From Muriicola marianensis (GTDB lineage: Bacteria > Bacteroidota > Bacteroidia > Flavobacteriales > Flavobacteriaceae): a DNA stretch of 64,000 nt. The DNA is taken from positions 124,001 to 188,000 of the forward strand of contig NZ_BMFH01000002.1 of the NCBI RefSeq assembly GCF_014638095.1, written 5' to 3'. The notes under the pieces are model-generated. The model saw only the letters and a list, made by a program, of their open reading frames with translations. It ran no database searches and was not told the DNA's origin. Position numbers and translations under genes: made by a program. Positions 52,892-62,904 of this stretch are shown piece by piece (position 1 is the first letter of the stretch; every line of letters begins with the position of its first letter).

Positions 52892-55846
52892 ATGCAGAAT
52901 AAAGGCCTGATAAAGCTTTTTGCTTTTTTGTTCGGACTGGTGAGTATTTACCAACTCTCCTACACCTTCATTACCAGCAGACTCGAGAATGAGGCAGAAA
53001 CCTATGCCACCGCGAGAATCCCATCGACAGAAGATAATTACGTTGCCGAGCGGGAGGCTCTGGAAGCCAGGTATCTCGATTCCATAGGGGACAATACCGT
53101 TTTGGGGTATACCACGTATAACGAAGCGAAAAAGAAAGAACTCAACAAAGGTCTCGACCTGAAGGGGGGGATCAATGTAACCCTCCAGATCTCCGTAAAA
53201 GACATCCTGAAAGGTCTGGCAGACAACACCAGGAACCCCGTGTTCAACAAGGCTCTGGCCGATGCAGACCAGGCCTCCAAGAACAGTGATGATACCTATC
53301 TCAACCTCTTCTTTGAAGCTTTTGACAATATCAAAGGGGATACCAAACTGGCTTCTCCAGACATCTTTGCCAACAAAGCTCTGAGCGATGAGATCAACTT
53401 CCAGATGACTGACGACCAGGTCAAACCTATCATCAGGAGGAAGATTGACGAGTCGATCGTATCAGCATTTGAGGTACTCAGAGAACGTATAGACGGCTTT
53501 GGAGTCACCCAGCCCAATATTCAGAGGGAAGGTACTTCCGGTCGAATTCTGGTTGAACTTCCGGGTGCCAGAGACATAGCCAGGGCTCAGGACCTGCTCT
53601 CCAGCACCGCCCAGCTTGAATTTTGGGAGACCTACGAGCCAGGCAACCAACCCCTGATCAACTTTTTTATCCAGGCTAACGAACAACTCAAAACCCTGGT
53701 TGAGGACACGGGGGAAGAGCAGGTAAAAGAAGCCTCAGAGATCGACACCCTGCTCTCTGATGTGGCACAGGATTCGCTCGACCTGACAGCGGAGCGCAAC
53801 CCACTCTTTGAAAAATTACAACTCAACGGACCCGGATTTGCAATAGGAATCGCGGCCATCAAGGACACGGCAGAGATAGGCTCCTGGCTGCGCATGCCCG
53901 AGATCAGGAGGCTGCTTCCTGCAGAAGTCCAATTCACCAAATTCCTTTGGGAACGCCCATCCCAGAATTCAGAAGTAGCTGCTCTTTACGCCCTTAAATC
54001 CAACAGGGAAGGAGTGCCAAGGATCAGCGGGGACGTAGTTAGTGACGCCCGCGATCAGTTCGACCAGTTCAATCGCCCTGCTGTGGGGATGGACATGAAC
54101 GTCAGAGGCGCCAAGGAATGGGAAAAACTCACCAATGAGGCCAACCTTAACAACACAGGGATCGCCATCGTCCTTGACAACAAAGTATACACGGCTCCCG
54201 GTGTTTCCCAGGTAGGGGGGATCTCAGGGGGTAGTTCCGAGATCACGGGAACCTTTACCGTCAATGAGACCAAGGACATAGCCAACGTATTGAGGGCCGG
54301 TAAACTGCCGGCTTCTGCGGAGATCATCGACTCTTTTGTCGTAGGACCGTCCCTGGGACAGGAAGCCATAGACAGCGGTTTCACCTCCTTTGTGATCGCC
54401 ATGGTCTTTGTCCTGATCTGGATGTTCTTCTACTACGGCAAGGCCGGTATCTTCTCTGATATCGCCCTGGTCTTTAACATTGTTCTGATCTTTGGTGTCC
54501 TGGCAAGTCTGGGCGCGGTACTCACCCTCCCCGGGATCGCGGGTATCGTCCTGACGATCGGTATGTCAGTGGATGCGAACGTACTGATCTTTGAAAGGAT
54601 CAAAGAAGAAGTTCACAAGGGTAAAGGCAAGGGACAGGCCATCAATGACGGTTTCAACAACGCCCTGTCTTCCATCCTGGATGCGAATATCACTACCGGA
54701 CTTACGGCATTGATCCTCCTCGTTTTCGGATCAGGTCCTATCAAAGGTTTTGCAACTACCCTGATCATCGGTATTCTGACCTCCCTTTTTACCGCGATCT
54801 TTGTTACCAGATTGCTGGTCGACTGGTATATTTCCGGTAAGGGAAGGTCCCTGACCTTTTCCACGGTCATCACCAAGAACCTCTTCCAGAATGTCAATAT
54901 CAACTTCCTAAGCAAGCGTAAGATCGCCTATGTGATATCAGCTATCATTGTGACTGCCGGAGTAGCGTCTCTGTTCACTAAGGGGCTCGACCAGGGGGTA
55001 GATTTCGTGGGAGGCCGTAATTACCAGATCCGTTTTATCGATCCGGTAAACCCTTCTGAGATCACCAATGACCTGACTGCAGTCCTGGGAAGTGCCAGTG
55101 CAAAGACATTTGGAGATGCTAACCAGATCATGGTCACTACGAAATACAAGGTAGATGCTCAGGGAACGGAGGTCGATGATGAGATCCTTGGCATACTCTA
55201 CAATACCCTCCAAAAATATCTTCCGGATGGAGCCACCTATGAGGATTTTGTGCCCGGTGGAACTAATGAGGATATTGGAGTGATGAAATACCGTAAGGTA
55301 GGTCCGACCATTGCAGATGATATCAAGAAGAATGCCGTATGGGCTGTACTGGGCTCCCTGGCGGTGGTCTTCCTTTACATCCTGCTTCGATTCAGGAAAT
55401 GGCAGTTCTCCCTGGGTGCAGTCGCCGCGGTCTTCCACGACGTTCTCATAGTGCTGGGTGTCTTCTCCTTCTTCAGTGCTTATATGCCCTTTAGTATGGA
55501 GATCGACCAGGCCTTTATTGCGGCCATCCTGACGGTGATCGGATACTCTCTGAACGATACGGTTGTTGTGTTTGACAGGATACGTGAGATCGTCACCGAA
55601 AAAGGATTTAATGCCGGGATAAACATCAATGAAGCTTTGAACAGCACGTTGAGCCGAACGCTGAACACCTCACTCACCACCCTCGTGGTGCTACTGGCCA
55701 TCTTTATCTTTGGGGGAGAGACCCTGAGAGGATTTATGTTCGCCATGATCGTGGGGATTATCGTAGGTACCTATTCATCCCTGTTTATCGCAACGCCTGT
55801 GATGTTCGATACCTTAAAGGAAAAGATTTCCAAGAGGAACCGATAA
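52892..55846 (+). CDS. secDF: protein translocase SecDF, fused
   Basis: A 984-aa fusion of SecD (residues about 1-620) and SecF (about 640-984), the usual form in Bacteroidota. The first membrane segment (about 8-28), a periplasmic P1 domain with LRERIDGFGVTQPNIQREG, then five-helix blocks are visible. Conserved SecD and SecF helices include MSVDANVLIFERIKEE and SLNDTVVVFDRIREI, the Asp residues that use the proton gradient. It pulls secreted proteins through SecYEG. It has its own promoter and terminator. Confidence 0.95.
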   Translation: MQNKGLIKLFAFLFGLVSIYQLSYTFITSRLENEAETYATARIPSTEDNYVAEREALEARYLDSIGDNTVLGYTTYNEAKKKELNKGLDLKGGINVTLQISVKDILKGLADNTRNPVFNKALADADQASKNSDDTYLNLFFEAFDNIKGDTKLASPDIFANKALSDEINFQMTDDQVKPIIRRKIDESIVSAFEVLRERIDGFGVTQPNIQREGTSGRILVELPGARDIARAQDLLSSTAQLEFWETYEPGNQPLINFFIQANEQLKTLVEDTGEEQVKEASEIDTLLSDVAQDSLDLTAERNPLFEKLQLNGPGFAIGIAAIKDTAEIGSWLRMPEIRRLLPAEVQFTKFLWERPSQNSEVAALYALKSNREGVPRISGDVVSDARDQFDQFNRPAVGMDMNVRGAKEWEKLTNEANLNNTGIAIVLDNKVYTAPGVSQVGGISGGSSEITGTFTVNETKDIANVLRAGKLPASAEIIDSFVVGPSLGQEAIDSGFTSFVIAMVFVLIWMFFYYGKAGIFSDIALVFNIVLIFGVLASLGAVLTLPGIAGIVLTIGMSVDANVLIFERIKEEVHKGKGKGQAINDGFNNALSSILDANITTGLTALILLVFGSGPIKGFATTLIIGILTSLFTAIFVTRLLVDWYISGKGRSLTFSTVITKNLFQNVNINFLSKRKIAYVISAIIVTAGVASLFTKGLDQGVDFVGGRNYQIRFIDPVNPSEITNDLTAVLGSASAKTFGDANQIMVTTKYKVDAQGTEVDDEILGILYNTLQKYLPDGATYEDFVPGGTNEDIGVMKYRKVGPTIADDIKKNAVWAVLGSLAVVFLYILLRFRKWQFSLGAVAAVFHDVLIVLGVFSFFSAYMPFSMEIDQAFIAAILTVIGYSLNDTVVVFDRIREIVTEKGFNAGININEALNSTLSRTLNTSLTTLVVLLAIFIFGGETLRGFMFAMIVGIIVGTYSSLFIATPVMFDTLKEKISKRNR

Positions 55847-55853
55847 AAAGAAA

Positions 55854-55877
55854 AACCGCTCTTAGAGCGGTTTTTTT
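55854..55877 (+). terminator. terminator of secDF
   Basis: AACCGCTC, loop TTA, GAGCGGTT and T run; it abuts the convergent gene's stop. Confidence 0.75.
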
Positions 55878-56259
55878 ATTTTCCGGCAAATAGCCATTTC
55901 TTGGCTTCCTTTCGCTTCAGGAAGAGTTTCATCTCATATCCCAGGTTATTCATAACCGTTTCTGTAAAAGAAAGGTGGTTGAATTGTTCTTCATTCTTGA
56001 CCACGACAGAAAGTTTGTAATCAGGGAGCCATCCCATGTTGGTGGCAGCATTCACCAGATTGAATTTGGAACTTGTTGGATGTTGACCTTTGAGGTCGAT
56101 AAAGGCCAAAATAAAATTCCGGGTGGTAGTCTTGCAAAGGTCGGCGATTGTACTCCATCGTTCTTGGGCCTCTTTAAACTCTTTTCCCGGAACGATCTCA
56201 CCTTTTATGTGCACTTCGAGATATTCCGGATGCACCCTGTGCTCTAAGGTATATGGCAT
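55876..56259 (-). CDS. STAS/SpoIIAA-like protein
   Basis: A 127-aa cytoplasmic protein, MPYTLEHRVHPEYLEVHI..., with the alternating strand-helix order of SpoIIAA-like (STAS-like) domains: FILAFIDLKGQHP then a helix SSKFNLVNAATNMGWLP, KLSVVVKN and FTETVMNNLGYEM. The usual phosphorylated Ser is not obvious. It may be a partner-binding domain. It precedes the ABC gene by 38 bp in the same orientation in genome order (56297 upstream on the minus strand), so both may share one transcript. Confidence 0.65.
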   Translation of the reverse strand: MPYTLEHRVHPEYLEVHIKGEIVPGKEFKEAQERWSTIADLCKTTTRNFILAFIDLKGQHPTSSKFNLVNAATNMGWLPDYKLSVVVKNEEQFNHLSFTETVMNNLGYEMKLFLKRKEAKKWLFAGK

Positions 56260-56296
56260 TTTGTGCAATTTTTTGTCAAAATATGAAAATAAGGAC

Positions 56297-57535
56297 TTAG
56301 GTCAAAATGATACCCTCAGAGCCTTTTTCTGTCGGTTTAAGTTGAAAGACCGCCCCTGGGTTGAGTCCCGGTTCTTCATTGTGGGAGACAAAAAGCACGG
56401 CAGAATGGCTTTCTCTTCCGAGTTTGTTGACCAGGTGTACGACCAGTCTGGCTGAGTGGTCGTCCAGGTCGGCTGTGGGCTCATCCAGGATGAGTAATAG
56501 CGGGTGTTTGATCATGGCCCGGGCACACATAATAAGCCGTTGCTGCCCCTTGCTCAGGTCGTGGAAGTATGTGTCTTTCCGATCTTGAAGTCCCAGAACT
56601 TTCAGCCATGATCCGGCAAGTTCTCTTTGTTTTTCTGTGGGAAGGGTATACAGACCGATGGAATCTACCAGTCCGGAGATCAGCATCTGCTCAAGGGTAT
56701 GGTAGCCCCGGAAGCGGTCTGTGAGGGCCGGGGTTATATACCCGATGTGTTGCTTGATGTCCCATACGCTTTCCCCACTTCCTTTTCGATGCCCGAACAG
56801 GTAGATCTCCTGCCCGAACGCTTTAGGACTGTCCCCTGTGATCAGGGAAAGCAAGGTGGTCTTCCCGCTCCCATTGGGCCCTCTCAATTCCCAGAAATCG
56901 CCGGGTGCGATCTTCCAGGAGATCTGATGGAGAACCTTTTTATCAAGGAATGAAACAGATACATCCCTGAGTTCAACCAGGTATTGGTCTGCGTAAGTGA
57001 TAGTATCGGGGGGAGGGGGAAGGGCTTCCGGGAAGGGCTCCATCTCTTGGGCCGTTTCTCCGGAAGTGCCGTGTTTTCTCATCCCGATAAGATTTTCTCC
57101 CTTCCAAAAGAAATGTTTATCGATAAAAGGAAGTAGGTCTGATCTACGACTTAGAATCTGGATCACAGATACCTCAGACGAAAGTCCCGCTATCTTTTTC
57201 CGCAGTTCTTCCCGGAAAGATCGGTCCAGGTTGTCGAAGGGATTGTCCAGGATGAGATAATCCGGTTCCTGTTCCAAAATATAGGCAAACAGGGCTTTTT
57301 TACGCTCGCCGCTCGACATGGACTGAAGACTTTGTTCCCGATCGCGGGTCAGTACTTTCAGGTCGTGCCTCAATTCTTCCTCCATCCACCGCAGGATCTC
57401 CGATATAGAGAATAGCGCACCACTTTTACCTTCCAGTGACTCAAAACCCTCAGGCAGAGGTCCGTTGAGGAGCCTGTCGACCAGAGGCGCAACAGGAGTT
57501 GAATTGTCTGTAAAAATGGCCCAATGAGGTATCAA
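56297..57535 (-). CDS. two-half ABC ATPase, N-terminal half without Walker A
   Basis: A 412-aa protein with two ABC-type halves, laid out like ModF. The C-terminal half is complete: Walker A GPNGSGKT at 219-226, signature LSKGQQR and Walker B LLLILDEPTADLD. The N-terminal half (1-150) has a signature-like SSGERKK (74-80) and Walker B LILDNPFDNLD (94-104), but residues 1-60 show no Walker A, so it seems unable to bind ATP in the normal way. No permease gene is adjacent. Function unknown. Confidence 0.82.
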   Translation of the reverse strand: MIPHWAIFTDNSTPVAPLVDRLLNGPLPEGFESLEGKSGALFSISEILRWMEEELRHDLKVLTRDREQSLQSMSSGERKKALFAYILEQEPDYLILDNPFDNLDRSFREELRKKIAGLSSEVSVIQILSRRSDLLPFIDKHFFWKGENLIGMRKHGTSGETAQEMEPFPEALPPPPDTITYADQYLVELRDVSVSFLDKKVLHQISWKIAPGDFWELRGPNGSGKTTLLSLITGDSPKAFGQEIYLFGHRKGSGESVWDIKQHIGYITPALTDRFRGYHTLEQMLISGLVDSIGLYTLPTEKQRELAGSWLKVLGLQDRKDTYFHDLSKGQQRLIMCARAMIKHPLLLILDEPTADLDDHSARLVVHLVNKLGRESHSAVLFVSHNEEPGLNPGAVFQLKPTEKGSEGIILT

Positions 57536-57626
57536 AACAGGTTATTTTATCACAGGAAAGAACCCTGATGTCTGGGCAAAGATAGTCCTTCGGGAGAATG
57601 TAAATTGGGAGTGCGCCCGGGAACGC

Positions 57627-60134
57627 TTAAAAATTTACTCTCAGTACGGCATTGGGGGTGATACCGAGGGAATTCTGAGTAAAATCCCTCGCTTCTCCCG
57701 GATTGCCCACCCGGTAAAACCGGCTCAGGGTATTGTCTCTGTCCAGTACATTCCAGACAGATACGCCCACCTGGGCATTGGTGCCGGATGTCAGGGAGAA
57801 CAGGTACAGAGCTGAGAAATCTAAGCGCATATAATCCGAAAACCGATCAGAATTACTGGGAAGAAAATTGACCGCATTGTTCAGCACGGGTTGATTCTGG
57901 TCGGGCAGGGTTGTGGGTTTCCCTGTCCTCCAGTTCCACCCTGCAGCCATTCTCAGATGGTCAGCCTCATAGCTCATCCCGAGGGTCAGTGCATGTGTAA
58001 TGTCATAGTTGTTGGGAAACGTTCGTTCCGGCAAGGTCTCAAAGGTATAGTCGGATTGCAGGAGGGAATAACTCAGCCAGGCACTGAGGTCACGTAATTG
58101 TTTGCGCACAAGGACGTCCATGCCATGAGCCCTGTAGCTGCCTATGGCTTTTTCGAATTCATACTGATTCTGGAATCCCTGACTTTGGGTAGTGACCCCA
58201 TCTACATCCTTGTAAAAGCCCACGGTATTGATCAACCAGCCGGAACGGTTAAAACTCAGACCGACTGAACCCTGTTTACTTGTGATCACCGGGATCTCCT
58301 GTTCATCAGCCAGTTGCCAACGGCGTTTCTCAATCCCCAGAAAATCATTCTGGAAGTTGATCACCTGGGAAGTGTTCTGATGCTTGAACTCGCCCAGGAT
58401 CTCCAGGTTGAACCCATCTGAAATACGCTGGTTGAAACTCAGACGGGGTTCCCAGATCAGTCTGTTGAATTTATCGAGGTAATTCAACCGAATCCCCATA
58501 TTCGCACGGGTATCCCGGTCGCCTGAAAAATAACCCAGGGAAGTATACCCGCTGTGGACTCGTAGCACATCCCCATCGAGTCGCCTAAAGACGGGATCGT
58601 CCACATCATCCAGGTTGGTGACCTTTGTTTCCGTAAACTGATACCCCGAATTCCACTGCCATTGCTCCTTCACGCGCATGGATAAATTCAGTCGGGCCGC
58701 TGTTTCAGAGACCTTGTTCTCCTGTAGGAAACGCTGATCATTGGCGATATTCACATTGATTGCCCTGAGGTTGTAATCGGTATTGTAGATCTCGAGATCC
58801 GTACTGATCCTGTCATTCCAACGCCGCTCGTATCGGAGTCCGCCTGCGACTGTTCCCTGTGCGAGGCTGCTTTCACGCGAGATAGGGGTATTATTCACAT
58901 TGGCATTTTCATTGAATACCAGGTCGTTTCTGGCCACGATAAAATTAAACCGCAGCAGGTCCTTGTCAGATCCCTTCCACAGCCATCGAAGCGAAGTGTC
59001 ATAGAAATCGAAGCTCTGGTCAGAATTGATCACATTTCCGGCATTATTCTCCACTTCCGTATCCTGGGAGATCCTGTTGAAGTATTCGGTATAGGTGGGA
59101 CTCACCACAAAATCGTTGATCGCTTTACGGGCCGCTACCTGGATGGAGGACGTGGCCCCGAGAGGTGTGTCCACTAATCCGCTGACATCGATAAAGTTCA
59201 CTCCCAGGGAACCGGAAAACGTTTCATTGATCCTGTCATCGGTCTCCATATCGATGGTGCCCGAGACCCCATCCGTATAACGTGCAGGGGTTCCATTCTT
59301 CCGAAGGGAGACGTTCTGGGTGATCATGGGGTTAAACATGGAGATCAATCCAAAGAAATGACCCGACTGATACATCTTGATCCCGTCCCATAAAATCAGG
59401 TTCTGGTCGTTAGTCCCTCCCCTGATGTTGATATCTGAGACCGTTTCACTGACGCTTTGAATCCCGGGGAATGCCTGCACAGCCTGAAGGACATCTGTTT
59501 CTATAAGGCCGGGGAGAATGGTGAACCTATCGAAATCGATCTGGTAAGAACCGTCATCGAGCTGGTCGATCCCACGGATCAGGTAGTCATAGAGAACGAT
59601 CTCGGCGAGTTGTACTTGCTGAGGTATCATAAAGATCTCCTCACAATTGCCCGGTTCATTCTTTGTGAATTCCTGTTCCAGATTCCGGTATCCCATAAAG
59701 CGAATCGAAACCAGGCCTTGAGCACTTCCAAGTTCTATTTCAAAATACCCGTTTTCATCAGTTATGGTTGATCCCACAGCGCTCTGTACAGTAGCAAAAG
59801 GGAGAGGGTCACCCGAATTACGATCCCTGAGATATCCGCAGAACAGTCGGGCTCCGGATTTTATCGAAATAAAATTGTCAGGTAGCAGGTTGAATATGAG
59901 TCCGCTTTCCTCAGACAAATAATCCAGGATCTGTTCTATACTCCATTCTTCTTTGGGGGGGATAAGCTGCAAACCTTCCACGACCTCGGAGGCATAGTTG
60001 AAGCGGTAACCTGTAGAAAGCGAAACCTGCTCCAGGATTTGCTTCAGGGGCAGGGGGTCTTGTTCTCGTTGTGAATAGCTGGAAAATCCAAGGCAAAGAA
60101 TGATAAAAAGAAGTAAGAATCGGCTACTTTTCAC
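57627..60134 (-). CDS. TonB-dependent outer membrane receptor with STN domain
   Basis: An 835-aa transducer-type receptor. After a signal peptide (to about 20) comes an STN domain (LPLKQILEQVSLSTGYRFNY to NFISIKSG, about 25-95) that talks to FecR, then a carboxypeptidase-like regulatory domain (about 97-180), the plug (FPGIQSVSETVSDINIRGG, about 215-330) and a barrel ending in Phe. Such receptors move siderophores, glycans or vitamins. The ligand cannot be told. Its start overlaps the FecR stop by 11 bp. Confidence 0.92.
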   Translation of the reverse strand: MKSSRFLLLFIILCLGFSSYSQREQDPLPLKQILEQVSLSTGYRFNYASEVVEGLQLIPPKEEWSIEQILDYLSEESGLIFNLLPDNFISIKSGARLFCGYLRDRNSGDPLPFATVQSAVGSTITDENGYFEIELGSAQGLVSIRFMGYRNLEQEFTKNEPGNCEEIFMIPQQVQLAEIVLYDYLIRGIDQLDDGSYQIDFDRFTILPGLIETDVLQAVQAFPGIQSVSETVSDINIRGGTNDQNLILWDGIKMYQSGHFFGLISMFNPMITQNVSLRKNGTPARYTDGVSGTIDMETDDRINETFSGSLGVNFIDVSGLVDTPLGATSSIQVAARKAINDFVVSPTYTEYFNRISQDTEVENNAGNVINSDQSFDFYDTSLRWLWKGSDKDLLRFNFIVARNDLVFNENANVNNTPISRESSLAQGTVAGGLRYERRWNDRISTDLEIYNTDYNLRAINVNIANDQRFLQENKVSETAARLNLSMRVKEQWQWNSGYQFTETKVTNLDDVDDPVFRRLDGDVLRVHSGYTSLGYFSGDRDTRANMGIRLNYLDKFNRLIWEPRLSFNQRISDGFNLEILGEFKHQNTSQVINFQNDFLGIEKRRWQLADEQEIPVITSKQGSVGLSFNRSGWLINTVGFYKDVDGVTTQSQGFQNQYEFEKAIGSYRAHGMDVLVRKQLRDLSAWLSYSLLQSDYTFETLPERTFPNNYDITHALTLGMSYEADHLRMAAGWNWRTGKPTTLPDQNQPVLNNAVNFLPSNSDRFSDYMRLDFSALYLFSLTSGTNAQVGVSVWNVLDRDNTLSRFYRVGNPGEARDFTQNSLGITPNAVLRVNF

Positions 60135-61035
60135 GGGTTTTCAGAATCACCTTGTTTTCTTGTGTGAGGTCGTATGACAGGCCCAGGGGTTCAGTGATGG
60201 AACGCAGGGCGTTTTCCAGATCGTCATGGACAAACCCACCTGTAAACCGTGTATTTGCGGATACACCTTCGAGAATCACCTCAACATTGTACTGCCTTTC
60301 GAGTTCAGCGACCACCTCAGAAAAAGGAACCTCCCTGAAATCACTGATATTATCTTTCCATTGGGGCCCACTTAGAGAGGTGCTGCCCCGGGTCATTTTG
60401 CCATCGAGAAAGCTGAGGCTCTCACCTGCGCGTAATTCCTCTGTCTGGGTTCCGGAAACAACCCTGACATGTCCTTCATAGCAGATCACCTCAAAGGCAG
60501 ACGCACGCTGTTTCACATTGAATTCCGTACCTAGCACAGAAACGGTCCCCCGGGGGGTGACCACATCGAATCTCGATCCTTTGGCCACATCAAAAAAGGC
60601 CTCTCCTTTTAGTTCAAGGGTTCGGTTATCCTCCCAGTTCCTTCGGTTATAGGTAACCGCACTCAGGGCGTTGAGTACCACCTGTGATTCATCTGGTAAC
60701 TCTATAGTTGTCTTTTGGGCCGCGAGTGTTTCCACCTTCACTTCAGAGGGAAATAAAATGAAATAATACAGGGCGAACCCTATTACGAATACACTGGCGA
60801 TCCTGAGGAGCCAGGTTGTAGGATGCAGCTTTCTGACCGGTACCTCCCTTGTCCTTATCTTCTTTTGGAGGGTTTCGAAATCTGATAGTTCTGAAAATTG
60901 AGAGGCTTTGAAATGCGAAGCATCAGCGATCAACCGCTCGTAAAAAGGATAGGCCTCTTCCTGCTGAAAAGTCTCCCTTTCAGCTTCGGTGAGGCTATCG
61001 TTCAGCCATTTTTCCAACAAGGATTTATCTTCCAT
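60124..61035 (-). CDS. FecR family anti-sigma factor
   Basis: A 303-aa membrane protein. The cytoplasmic N-terminus (about 1-75) binds the sigma factor, one membrane segment is at about 78-95 (WLLRIASVFVIGFALYYFILF), and the periplasmic part holds the FecR domain (VVTPRGTVSVLGTEFNVKQ) and a C-terminal STN-like domain (ELERQYNVEVILEGV to SYDLTQENKVIL). It relays the receptor signal to the sigma factor. It lies 47 bp after the sigma gene and overlaps the receptor gene. Confidence 0.92.
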   Translation of the reverse strand: MEDKSLLEKWLNDSLTEAERETFQQEEAYPFYERLIADASHFKASQFSELSDFETLQKKIRTREVPVRKLHPTTWLLRIASVFVIGFALYYFILFPSEVKVETLAAQKTTIELPDESQVVLNALSAVTYNRRNWEDNRTLELKGEAFFDVAKGSRFDVVTPRGTVSVLGTEFNVKQRASAFEVICYEGHVRVVSGTQTEELRAGESLSFLDGKMTRGSTSLSGPQWKDNISDFREVPFSEVVAELERQYNVEVILEGVSANTRFTGGFVHDDLENALRSITEPLGLSYDLTQENKVILKTREK

Positions 61036-61082
61036 GATGCTCGATCTTACCTATATAACAACTCAGTATCCGAAATTCCTGA

Positions 61083-61607
61083 TTATTTTATTCGAAAATT
61101 TTCCAGTTCTTCCTTCAGAATGCCAAATGCCGAGTAAATCCGGTACTCCACGACCTTTCTGGTTACTCCCAACAGCTCTGCGATCTCTTCGTGTTTCTTT
61201 CCCTCCACCTTATTGAGGAGGAAGGCGACTCGCTGCTCTTCGGTAAGTTTGGCCAGTACCTGCTGGTACTTCCTGAAGTATTCTTCTTTCTGCATCAGAA
61301 ATTCAGGATCTTCCCTGGTGATGTCGGCCGGTTTTTCCGAGCGATACCGCAGTACCACTTTGTGGTGTTTAATATCGTTCAGCACATTGTTGTTCGCTAC
61401 CTTATATAAAAATGCCCGTGCCTTGGAGAAGGCCACTTTCTTACAGTTCTCCCAAAGTGTAATGAAGGCATCCTGCGTCTTGTCGTCCGGGTTGCAGGTC
61501 TCACCGTATTTGTAATACAGGTAGTTGTGGAGTTCGGCGGCATATAGTTCATGCAACCTTTTAAAGGTATCATCCTTGCAGACGTTCTCGTGTAATTCCC
61601 GGGTCAA
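61083..61607 (-). CDS. ECF RNA polymerase sigma factor (FecI-like)
   Basis: A 174-aa sigma factor: region 2 from LHELYAAELHNYLYYKYG to ARAFLYKVANNNVLNDIK, region 4 from KLTEEQRVAFLLNKVEGKKHEEIAELLGVTRKVVEYRI. Its promoter lies in the 118-bp divergent gap before the acidic lipoprotein gene. With FecR and the STN receptor it forms a cell-surface signalling set. No known iron-uptake genes are adjacent. Confidence 0.9.
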   Translation of the reverse strand: MTRELHENVCKDDTFKRLHELYAAELHNYLYYKYGETCNPDDKTQDAFITLWENCKKVAFSKARAFLYKVANNNVLNDIKHHKVVLRYRSEKPADITREDPEFLMQKEEYFRKYQQVLAKLTEEQRVAFLLNKVEGKKHEEIAELLGVTRKVVEYRIYSAFGILKEELENFRIK

Positions 61608-61725
61608 AACAAATTCAGTAAGACAGCGTTAAAGATAAAAATTAAAATTTCTCAAAAATTTTTCAGGAGAAATAAGGACTTAGTTGTTTTAAGAGTAAAC
61701 AGTTTAATTTAAATCTTATTATGCT

Positions 61726-62802
61726 ATGAATTCAATTGTAAAGTTATTCTCGCTGATTCTGGTCGCCGCAATGGTGTTCACCTCCTGCCGGAAAGAAGAA
61801 TCAGTTCTGATCGAAGGTCCTCAGGGACAGGCGCTACTGGCGAATTCCACCGTAGCCAATCTCATGCAGAGAACTGCTATGAATGATGGTTCTGACGATA
61901 ATATAATCGATCAGGCCAATTGCTTTTCTCTGGCTTTTCCTTTTACTGTAGTTGTCAATGGAATGGAACTCACCGTAAATTCAGAAGAAGACCTCGATAC
62001 GGTGGAGGATATCCTGGATGAGTTCGATGACGATGAAGACACCATAGAGATCGAATTTCCCATTGTTATTGTCCTGAGTGATTTCAGTGAGATCACGATC
62101 AATTCCCTGGATGAGTTTGAGACCTATGCCGATGAGTGTTCGGGGGAAAATGAATACGATGACGACATCGAGTGTATCGATATCGAATATCCTATCACCG
62201 TGTCCGTATTCGATACCAACAATGAACTGGTCGATACCATCACGATCAACAGCGACCAGGAACTCTATTTCTTTATCGATGAACTGGATGAGGATCTCAT
62301 CGTAAATGTACAGTTCCCCATTACTCTGATCCTCTCAGACGGTACTGAGATCTCTGTATCTAATCTCGACCAGCTGGAGGATGTTATTGATGAGGCCGAG
62401 GACGACTGTGACGAAGATGACGACTACGACTACAATGATGACGACTGTGACAATTGTACCACTGAAGGCCTGGCTGATTTCATTACCGGTTGCGACGGCT
62501 GGTATGTAAAAGACCTGGAGAGAAATGACATGGACCTCACAGATCAGTATGTGGGATACACCTTTAGTTTTGACGCCGAAGGTAATGTCACTGCCGATTC
62601 CGGTACAGAAACTTTTACAGGTACCTGGGAAAGCAGTGGGTCCGGGAACTTTATCACCGTGAGTATCAATATTCCAGATCTCAGTGATTTCAATGCCGAC
62701 TGGACATTGCACGAATTGGAGCAGTATGAGGATGAATTTGAGGTCGACCTGAGAATGGCGAATGATGATGAACTGGAATTCAGAAGTAACTGTGCCCCTT
62801 AA
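61726..62802 (+). CDS. acidic lipoprotein with four tandem repeats
   Basis: A 358-aa lipoprotein (lipid Cys21, FTSC). After a linker come four repeats of about 35-40 residues (66-102, 107-138, 150-190, 192-227) of the form [I/V]xFPI-x-V-x-LSDG-x-EIT-INS-x-DEL, separated by clusters of Asp/Glu such as DEFDDDEDTIEIE. A very acidic Cys-containing stretch (about 226-244) leads to a C-terminal beta domain (255-358) also found in the next gene. I do not recognise the family. The acidity suggests metal binding, which is inference. It is divergent from the sigma factor gene. Confidence 0.8.
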   Translation: MNSIVKLFSLILVAAMVFTSCRKEESVLIEGPQGQALLANSTVANLMQRTAMNDGSDDNIIDQANCFSLAFPFTVVVNGMELTVNSEEDLDTVEDILDEFDDDEDTIEIEFPIVIVLSDFSEITINSLDEFETYADECSGENEYDDDIECIDIEYPITVSVFDTNNELVDTITINSDQELYFFIDELDEDLIVNVQFPITLILSDGTEISVSNLDQLEDVIDEAEDDCDEDDDYDYNDDDCDNCTTEGLADFITGCDGWYVKDLERNDMDLTDQYVGYTFSFDAEGNVTADSGTETFTGTWESSGSGNFITVSINIPDLSDFNADWTLHELEQYEDEFEVDLRMANDDELEFRSNCAP

Positions 62803-62814
62803 CCTATGATTTTA

Positions 62815-62868
62815 GGGAGTGTCCAGGTCCTTCTATTGCCCCACAGGGCCTGGATCTCCCTTTTTTTT
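62815..62868 (+). terminator. terminator between the two acidic lipoprotein genes
   Basis: GGGAGTGTCCAGG pairs with CCTGGATCTCCC around a roughly 25-nt loop, followed by eight T. The large loop makes it less sure. Confidence 0.5.
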
Positions 62869-62904
62869 AAACACCTTCAATTAACTACATAAAGATTTTA
62901 AATC

